64,000 bases of DNA from Henricia sp. BOLD:AAB3569. Lineage: Eukaryota > Echinodermata > Asteroidea > Spinulosida > Echinasteridae. Below are positions 58,801 through 64,000 of this stretch, piece by piece. Numbering within the stretch: the stretch's first letter is position 1; every line of letters begins with the position of its first letter. The notes under the pieces were generated by a model, which was given only the letters and a program-made list of their open reading frames with translations, was not told where the DNA came from and made no database searches. The translations under genes were made by a program, and so were the position numbers. The stretch is taken from contig JBBELK010000936.1 in the NCBI GenBank assembly GCA_037783545.1, positions 434,001-498,000 of the forward strand. The letters run 5' to 3'.

Positions 58801-61777
58801 TTTATCGCAAATATCTTTGCAAATATTTGCGATATCGCACATTTTTGTCGCAAATATCAGTTTGCAAATATTTGCATTGTCGCACATTTCTTTGCAAATA
58901 TCTTTGCAAATTATTTGGGATACATTTTTGTTGCATATTGTACTGTATACTTGGGATGCGAAAGCGTATTTTGTTTTTTTCAAAGTTAATATATGGGCTT
59001 CAAGCCAGTTTTCCATCTTTTCCTGGCGACGCGCGTTAGGTAGACCCTCTATATAGCTTCTTACCAAAAACGCCCCACTCAAGCATGCCGTAGTACAAAA
59101 GTATAAATGTGACAAAATGTACGGCACTGCAAACATTTGCAAACATTTGCAAAGAAGTGTACGACATCGTAAATATTTGCAAAGATATTTGCGACATAAT
59201 GTGCAACATCGCAAACATTTGCAGAGATATTTGCGACAAAATTTGCGACATCGCAAATATTTGCAAAGATATATGTGATATGGAATACCCTTGTATGCCA
59301 CCACGGAGATGCATGCGTAAAAAAACCCGAAACAAAATATGTTTCTAGCTATGGTCTCGAAAACACCCCAGATTGGCACCCGCCTACCTCCTCAGGTATG
59401 ACGACATGCTTCGGCTCGTCCTGGACTGGTTCCTGTTTCTCCACGCTACGGTCCTCACACGGCCCAAAACCAGATCTGGTCTCGTAGTATGTAATCAACT
59501 TGTCTACCTTGGTATCCGAACTACAAGTCAGAAAGTAAAAATGGCGTCAGAATCTTCTTTTAAAAAAGCAGATGTATTTTTGGCAAATGTGGCATGCGTC
59601 TTGAAATTACGTACACGAGTCTATGGACGGTGATCAAGCTAGCGTCTTAGATCTTCCATAGACTCGTGTGTAATTATTTTCAAGTTACAGCCAATGGATT
59701 TGTTTCTGCTAATAAATTTTGGATTAAACAGCTTTATGAAATTGTCCTCAGTTTATGCAAGGCATTGTCTTGCTTGAAATAAAGATGGCGACGGTTGCCT
59801 CACCCAGGGCGTGGCTGCAGTTCATTATATCAGTAATAACCAACTACATTTCGAGTTTATGCCCAAATAGACCCTTTGCACGCGGGCAGTTGTTGTTGTT
59901 GTTGTTAACTATATGGCATCTTCGGCAACTAAGGCCCTTTATGCCATCAACTATACGGTTTTAGCTTTAACTATATACTTTATTATCAACTTGAGATGAC
60001 GAGGAAGGAGTTGCAGTTTTAGAAGTGGGGGAAAAACCCCTAGAGAAATCCCCAGGGGAAAACCCACGCGGTCAAGTAGGGACTGCAAACCCAATCCACA
60101 TACACGCCCCGGATTCGAACCCGGGACGCCAGAGGTGAAAGGCGAGGAAAGAACCACTACGCCAACCCACGCAGGCAGCCATGGCAGGGTGCAGTCACAT
60201 TGTCACCGTGTGTCGTGATGCAAAGTATATAGGCACTTCGTGGACCTATTGTCGCATCATTTAAACATGAAAACCTGCCCCTATCTCTCATGGACACCGG
60301 TGCAAAGGGTCTATACAAATGACAATGTGACAAATGACATGGGCGTCCAACGTACCTCACAAATGACTCGGGTATGATTTTCAGGGTGATTCCAGATGAG
60401 ACTTCAGCCCCTGAGTAAAAAAATATTTCTTTTCAAGTGAATGTTGAAGTTAAAACAGTGCTTTAAAAGGGACACGTCGCACTTCAACTTTCACACGTCG
60501 TGGTTCGACTTGCAAATGTCGTGGTTCAGCTTACAAACGCCGTATTCAAACCTATTCGTGTCTCGCAATAGATATAGGCTATTTTCCCGCTCTTTCAACC
60601 TCTTGACACATAGGTTTGGGAAACAGTCTTTTATCATTGTTCATGTCATGTGTGGAGAACATCGGACGTTGTCAACACTTATGTGATATAAAGCAACCGG
60701 AAATACAAATCTAAGGGTGGCGTTTGAAAACAAATTAACCATTGCCTTTAAAAATGTTGAAGTAAGACGATCGCCTGCCTGTAACAAAACACCATAAAAC
60801 GCCCGAAACATTTCATCAAAATATCAAAGATGTCATATGGACATCAAAACCAAAATAGGCAGCAAATTTCAGGACAGATTACATGATTGGAAAACCTTAA
60901 CAGTAACAATAGCATTACATAACTAAAGATTAATGTTGATAAACGGCCTTGCAGAAATGTCACCCACACAGATATACATGTACTTCAGAAAACCATGATT
61001 GAATGGAAAAAAGTGCCTGCAGACAACTTTAAAAAACAAAAACACATTCAGGTTGCAATTTCTCCCACAAAGGTACCATTTTACACGGGGAAAAATCATG
61101 TGGTGTTCGTGAAGTAAACATTTGGGTAACTGCAATGATGTATCGGGCTTTAAATGGGTATCTTCTTTTTGGCAAAACATCTTTAGGTTTTCTAACACGT
61201 CTTCCTTTTGGGGTTCATTACCATGCACGGACACACAGGATTTTTCTTGTTAATTATAAACCATGTAAAAATGTTAGTTTGATAATAAAAACGCAAAATT
61301 AGGACATTCCAAGGAAAAGTGTAATGAATTTACGAAGGAAAAACTTTTTTTTTTTTGAGTTGTCCCATAGGTTTAGCACATGTGGTCTCAGAGGATGTCC
61401 GTGCAGGGTAATCCTTCCTTAGTTTTGGAGTCGCAGTCTCGCCTTTTCAGCTTGCTAAATCCGGACGACCAAATTGGTTGCACAATGTATGCGCAATACA
61501 ACGTATCGCGTGCACTGCACTCGTATGCAAGAGCAGCATCCTCCTAACCCTGGATGATTTAGCACGGCGGAGGGATGAGACCGCATCCCCGGCAAACACA
61601 GACTGCTGATATTGTATATGGTTACCTTTGCCGTGCTCGATTTCCAGGACCAACTCGTGTATGAGGAAGGATCCACCTAAAGTTACAACCTCTCCTTTAG
61701 TCAGGTAGTCTGGGCACTCGTCTCGCTCCCATTCGTAGATTACGACTGAGGGACCCAGGCACCCATCTATGCAGGTC
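49701..61777 (-). CDS. PAL: Peptidyl-alpha-hydroxyglycine alpha-amidating lyase (PAL) gene, 10 exons seen, 5' end not found
   Basis: Ten minus-strand exons join in phase to 466 residues plus stop: 61777-61626, 60410-60356, 59520-59388, 58409-58213, 57145-57035, 54981-54766, 54285-54215, 53312-53109, 51615-51494, 49841-49701. The last seven form a whole PAL beta-propeller (about 353 aa) close to the lyase half of vertebrate PAM. The enzyme cleaves peptidyl-alpha-hydroxyglycine to amidated peptide and glyoxylate in the secretory pathway. Zinc-ligand histidines are seen in YMPHG, DIPHSL and EPHDL; the disulfide cysteines in HFCQPTD, GYCNSR, LCVADRE and IVCF are kept, as are the active-site Tyr (GYCNSR) and Arg (FQRGE). 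The frame stops right after the propeller with no membrane helix, so a soluble secreted form is likely. No monooxygenase (PHM) domain is seen. The first three exons are an unrecognised extension. Confidence 0.9.
50100..50446 (+). mobile_element. Diverged tRNA-derived SINE
   Basis: CCGTGGCCGAGTGG head, GTGCCCTTGAGCAAGGC core; the 3' part (TCTGGCCGTCGGCTGCCAAT) is shared with a fragment at about 8640-8770. Confidence 0.7.
50602..50816 (-). repeat. Dispersed repeat, minus copy
   Basis: Inverse copy of 15848-16062, in the last intron of the PAL gene. Confidence 0.78.
51494..51615 (-). CDS. PAL: PAL exon: propeller blade
   Basis: VLYAVNGPTDDEYYPTQGFT and DLDTGRILSTWNRPVADRQ match vertebrate LLFAVNGKPHFG...VQGFVMNFSNGEIIDIFKP. 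Acceptor TTTGATAG, donor CAG|GTACAA. Confidence 0.87.
52868..53030. mobile_element. 163-bp MITE, TA-flanked, copy 1
   Basis: GACTACTAAAGTGAAAACGTCA start and GACGTCACACTTTAGTAGTC end, flanked by TA. PAL intron. A decayed relative lies near 51766-51900. Confidence 0.88.
53109..53312 (-). CDS. PAL: PAL exon: second zinc-ligand histidine
   Basis: PDQPDELRTFDIPHSLALAE, then LLCVADREHGRIVCFNSTTG and FGGRIFAIAYDKDEG. The His of IPHSLA is the second zinc ligand; the two cysteines form the second conserved disulfide; NST is a glycosylation sequon. Acceptor TTGACTAG, donor G|GTGAGG. Confidence 0.94.
54215..54285 (-). CDS. PAL: PAL exon: active-site Tyr
   Basis: A 71-nt exon completing GYCNSRVLKFAQNGSVLMEI. 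Tyr and Cys of GYCNSR align with catalytic Tyr654 and disulfide Cys655 of rat PAL. NGS is a possible N-glycosylation site. Acceptor TTGACAG, donor A|GTAAGT. Confidence 0.9.
54766..54981 (-). CDS. PAL: PAL exon: first zinc-ligand histidine
   Basis: FYMPHGITIDHVGNMWLTDV, ALHQVFK, QPGSDWKHFCQPTDVAVD. The His of PHG aligns with zinc ligand His585 of rat PAL, and the Cys of HFCQP with a conserved disulfide. This is the most strongly conserved exon. Confidence 0.95.
55036..56040. repeat. Two related repeat copies (NNGCCAACGTTTG-type) in a PAL intron
   Basis: The parts at about 55130-55545 and 55690-56040 share AAGATGGCGGC, GTTGCAATGT, TGTGTATCGCCA and AACAAACCACGA-like words in the same order, each with CAACGTTTGC-type ends. 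Origin unknown; probably a DNA transposon pair. Confidence 0.55.
55561..57034. other. PAL intron, no exon seen
   Basis: Besides the repeats listed, 56240-56480 shares GTTTCTGCTTATGGTCGCCA words with 54007-54170 and 62800-62830, a dispersed element end. No propeller-like coding block. Confidence 0.45.
56043..56217. mobile_element. MITE with ATAGACAG/CTGTCTA-like ends, copy 2
   Basis: Inverted ends around AATAGACAG and GACAGTCTAT; contains GGTTGCCATGGCAATTGGCT, itself a near-perfect X-box-like palindrome. Confidence 0.68.
57035..57145 (-). CDS. PAL: PAL exon: propeller blade
   Basis: The acceptor is AACTGCAG and the donor AA|GTAAGG; 111 nt. DFDSNHVFKKKRPIQRD and VLMMDPHSGYVLDSWGAG match vertebrate FDSKFVYQQ...DTILVIDPNNAAVLQSSG. 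Confidence 0.88.
57698..58055 (+). mobile_element. Same family, copy 2
   Basis: Ends AAAGGTAGAATACATGATTGG and CCAATCATGTATACTACCT are inverted; the core of CCAAAACCACTTCG units is short here. PAL intron. Confidence 0.75.
58213..58409 (-). CDS. PAL: PAL exon: start of beta-propeller
   Basis: Codes AYQGDYRYVRAYPGPADELP to MGQVAGVATGQHGIVYAFQRGERRW. It corresponds to the vertebrate VYLLPGQVSGVALDP...FHRGDHVW segment; the Arg of the QRGE motif aligns with the substrate-binding Arg533 of rat PAL. Donor AG|GTAAAT. Confidence 0.88.
58585..58770 (+). mobile_element. tRNA-Leu-like SINE, copy 2
   Basis: Same family as 32831-33008, with an AAAT tail leading into the 42-bp satellite. PAL intron. Confidence 0.82.
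58755..59276. repeat. 42-bp satellite in two inverted blocks
   Basis: Block 1 (58755-58915) and block 2 (59125-59276) carry the unit AATATTTGCAAAGATATTTG(CGACATNNTGTGCNACATCGCA) in opposite orientation, separated by about 210 bp. Lies in a PAL intron, next to a SINE. Confidence 0.82.
59388..59520 (-). CDS. PAL gene, upstream exon C (linker)
   Basis: Between GACTTGTAG and GAG|GTAGGC, 133 nt. It codes SDTKVDKLITYYETRSGFG, one Cys, then an acidic EKQEPVQDEPKH stretch that looks like a linker before the propeller. Other frames contain stops. Function unknown. Confidence 0.65.
59870..60311. mobile_element. TA-flanked MITE (GACCCTTTGCAC ends) split by a SINE
   Basis: Ends GACCCTTTGCAC and GTGCAAAGGGTC with TA outside. 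Without the SINE it is about 150 bp, like its relative at 44755-44900. A terminal fragment lies near 22866. Confidence 0.82.
59890..60167 (-). mobile_element. tRNA-derived SINE with TTG-repeat tail, copy 2, inserted in a MITE
   Basis: Same family as 47623-47909, with a perfect B box GGTTCGAATCC. Flanked by CACGC(G/A)GGCAG (59879-59889 and 60168-60178). Confidence 0.88.
60356..60410 (-). CDS. PAL gene, upstream exon B
   Basis: A 55-nt exon between TTTACTCAG and AG|GTACGT coding AEVSSGITLKIIPESFV. It is too short to show on its own; support is the consensus splice sites and phase match on both sides. Confidence 0.6.
60935..61135 (-). repeat. Dispersed repeat (GTTGATAGCAATGGT family), copy 4
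   Basis: Inverse copy with AAAGGTACCATTTTACACGG; partial. PAL intron. Confidence 0.6.
61626..61777 (-). CDS. PAL gene, upstream exon A (unrecognised Cys-containing region)
   Basis: Codes TCIDGCLGPSVVIYEWERDE through HELVLEIEHGK; three cysteines, alternating hydrophobic residues, beta-strand-like. The acceptor (ATGTTAG) is the least certain, since an alternative AG lies close by; the donor is G|GTAACC. The CxxxC...YEW pattern loosely recalls PKD/REJ-type extracellular modules, but this is weak. It is assigned to PAL because phase runs on exactly through the next exons. Confidence 0.6.
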
Positions 61778-61790
61778 CTAACATTAAAAG

Positions 61791-62308
61791 ATTAAAGATA
61801 GTATACATGATTGGTAAACTGTTACAAATAGTTTTATCCCCCTATGTGATTGAAGATATGCATGATTAAAACCAACCTGAGCAAAAACCAGCTCCGTACT
61901 TCGTCTAACTTTTGAGAAAACAGTCAAAAAGGTTTTTGCAGTCATTTCGCCCCAAAACCACTTCGCCCTGAATCATTTCGCCCTGAACCACGGCCTGTGC
62001 ACGAAGTGGTTTTGGGGCGAAGTGGCATTTGGGCGATGTAGTGTTTGGACGAAGTAATTTGGGGCGAAATGGCACTCGGGCGAAGTGGTTTGGGGCGAAA
62101 TGGCACCTGGGCGAAATGGTTTTGGGGCGAATTGAATTTTCGTCTCGAAAATTAATTGTTTTACTCATTTCTCAAAGATTATAGCACTTCAGACAAAACC
62201 ATTTCAGGGGAGGTTTTCTACGGTCATCATGATTATATTGTGTAAGTTTGGCGTAAATCTGTGAACATTTCTGATTTTCGAGATTACCAATGATGTATAC
62301 TGCCTTTA
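61791..62308 (-). mobile_element. Same family, copy 3 (longest)
   Basis: Inverted ends TATACATGATTGGTAA and ATTACCAATGATGTATA; the core holds about ten GGGGCGAAGTGG-type units in both orientations. Starts about 14 bp upstream of the PAL exon A acceptor. Confidence 0.78.
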
Positions 62309-63303
62309 ATTATACTGAAGAAATTGGCGTGGTACATGTACAATAAGTGATTGTTTATGGCATCGCCAGGAGTCTGTTTTCACCATCATAAGCAGAAACA
62401 CGTTTCTGATAACAATCGTATAGTTGAACCAATGAACGGCTTCTGTTCCTGACATTAAAGCGGGCCATTGAATAACGCCTGGTATACTGACGTAAGTGCG
62501 TACTTTCTTTCGCATACACACTTTAAGTTAATCCACTTGATCCGACTACTTTTTTGTTGCTATGTGATGCACGCGGCAGGTGTGGAGTACAGAATCAATA
62601 CCGTGTTCACCGTAGGAGATAATGGTATAATACCAACCAGACTGTTGGTTGCTAGGAAATGGCGTGCGCCACGTAGCAACAGCAGCGTAGTATGCGACTT
62701 TCCAAAACTGCACGTCTATTTGAACGTTGAGGATTCGGGGCGCCAGCCATGGTGCAAATAAGGTTACGCGCAAAAGACTAAATGAATCCACATTTAGGTC
62801 ACAAGCGTGTTTCTGCTTGTGGTCACGAAAACATATCTTTAATCATGTTACTACACAACAAGTCACCCAATCTCAAACATTTCCATGGCTTCCATTTTAA
62901 TACTAAAGGCATGTTGCTCTTATCAAAATCTCGTAAACGTGAAGTCAGTTTTGAGAGTGAAAAGCCGAAGGCAACAGATAATGGGCAGTTATAGCCCTTG
63001 TAAGGTGATGCATCCACCCACTCCAGTGATCGTGCGTGTTTCCGCAGAACGCAGTCGTAACGAAGTACGTAAACAGACCGACTGGTCACGAAAAAGCAAT
63101 CAAAATTTGAAGGGAACAAAATCCACTTTGCACGAAACAACTGTTGGTTTTCATGAACTGCCTCCAATTACGTGGGTGTGATCTAAGAGCATCAGTGGCG
63201 AAAACAACACGCGACTTTAAATGATTGTGTCGTTTATAAGACTGATCCTGTGGACAGTATTGAACGGTCCATCCGTGTGAATAGGTTTGCAACCCACTAA
63301 ATA
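62309..63303. other. No exon recognised upstream of PAL exon A
   Basis: If the gene continues, further 5' exons should lie here or beyond the edge. Minus-strand frames at 62546-62791 and 62823-63167 show no monooxygenase motif or signal peptide. Repeat ends with CAGAAACACGTTTCTG words occur near 62395 and 62810. Confidence 0.45.
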
Positions 63304-63612
63304 GACTGTATCGAATAGCCGCCATTTCGTGGGGCAGTCTCTTTGTTCCTTGAGGACATGCATGGTTGCACATTACTGTGCTTCCATAGACTACTAAAGT
63401 GAAAACGTCACCCTTTGTGTGTTGCCATGGTTTTTGGGTCTAAACTAAAACCAGTGAACTGTTTCCCTGCGCTATACCAATGGATGTTTCAGATTACCAG
63501 CGAATGTTTAGACCCAATTACCATGGCAACCGACGTCACACTTTAGTAGTCTATTGTTGAACGGTTTAAGTAACAAAGGTGCCCCACGAAATGGCGGCTA
63601 TTCGATACGGTC
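63304..63612. mobile_element. TA-flanked MITE hosting the 163-bp MITE
   Basis: Ends GACTGTATCGAATAGCCGCC and near inverse GGCGGCTATTCGATACGGTC, TA outside, about 37-bp TIRs. About 144 bp without the insert. Confidence 0.82.
63389..63551. mobile_element. 163-bp MITE, TA-flanked, copy 2
   Basis: Same length and nearly the same sequence as 52868-53030, inserted inside the MITE at 63304-63612. Confidence 0.88.
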
Positions 63613-63826
63613 TATAGGCAAACTTTTCTTGAAAAGAGTCAGTTGAGAATCGAACGAGTGTTTTCTTGTGTATATAGAAGTTACCATTATCATGATTTGG
63701 GATGTTTAGTCTTTCAACATAATAGGGCATTTTCACGAAAAGTGTGACACAGATGCCAAAATTTGAAAAGGCTATCTGGGTCAAAATACCCCTCAATATT
63801 TGATCCTCCAATAAAATTTGTTTCCC

Positions 63827-63965
63827 TTCGACCAACACCCCCGCCCTCTCCTCCAATGCCCCACCCCCTCCCCCTCCCCAATGCCCCCACACATTGTCCT
63901 CCTTGTCCCCCTCCACCGGTCCCTCCAACCCCTCCATCCAGTCCACCCCTCCCCCTGCCCCTCTC
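63827..63965. repeat. C-rich (CCCCTCC)-like low-complexity tract
   Basis: Pyrimidine-rich run at the right edge, with irregular CCCCTCC and CCCCCACA units. Frames through it are compositional. Confidence 0.75.
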
Positions 63966-64000
63966 TAAAATCTGTCTACCACTTCTCGTCCTTCCATGTC

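Noticed and set aside
58702-59379. 225-residue Cys-rich frame (CKYLRCR-type repeats)
   Set aside because: Made by the 42-bp satellite, in both strands, within a PAL intron.
62546-63167. Possible extra 5' exons of the PAL gene (81- and 114-residue frames)
   Set aside because: No monooxygenase motif, signal peptide or phase-compatible splice sites that stood out; kept as unknown.
1-64000. LTR or virus-derived elements
   Set aside because: No paired LTRs, primer-binding site, gag/protease/integrase-like block or capsid-like frame was recognised; the only RT motifs belong to a non-LTR LINE relic.

Overview
The window is animal nuclear DNA: split genes with GT-AG introns, tRNA-derived SINEs, a LINE relic, and many short DNA transposons, most of them flanked by clear target-site duplications. 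The ciliary gene CFAP53, a PAL-type amidating lyase, and many TACATGTA-type words suggest a marine invertebrate, probably a deuterostome (echinoderm, hemichordate or amphioxus). The species cannot be fixed from sequence alone.

Layout. 1-18.8 kb: no host gene recognised. This part holds MITE-type elements, a pentamer/hexamer-based satellite (8.77-9.53 kb), an 890-bp palindrome (14.72-15.61 kb), a LINE reverse-transcriptase tail and a decayed Tc1-like transposase (17.0-18.6 kb). 18.80-22.28 kb: a complete-looking pogo-type DNA transposon with an uninterrupted 663-residue DDD transposase that ends in a PHD finger. 22.3-25.3 kb: MITEs, including a TTAA-type element nested in a Tc1-type element. 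25.4-37.8 kb, minus strand: CFAP53, reconstructed as eight exons coding 521 residues, with introns full of repeats and a fossil tandem duplication of part of exon 7. 37.8-49.6 kb: a three-deep nest of DNA transposons, a 3-kb inverted-repeat element carrying a 21-bp minisatellite, a second element with a 9-bp duplication, long-TIR foldback elements and SINEs. 49.7-61.8 kb, minus strand: ten exons of a peptidyl-alpha-hydroxyglycine alpha-amidating lyase (PAL) gene. The lyase domain is complete and ends in a stop with no membrane segment; its 5' exons encode an unrecognised Cys-containing region, and the gene probably starts beyond or near the right edge. 61.8-64 kb: MITEs, including one nested in another.

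The two host genes are unrelated in function. CFAP53 is an axonemal microtubule inner protein of motile cilia. PAL does the second step of C-terminal amidation of secreted neuropeptides. Both are transcribed leftward. Nothing suggests an operon or shared regulation. No virus-derived or LTR element was recognised. Exon boundaries were set by reading splice signals and phase by eye against remembered family sequences; no alignment or database search was run.
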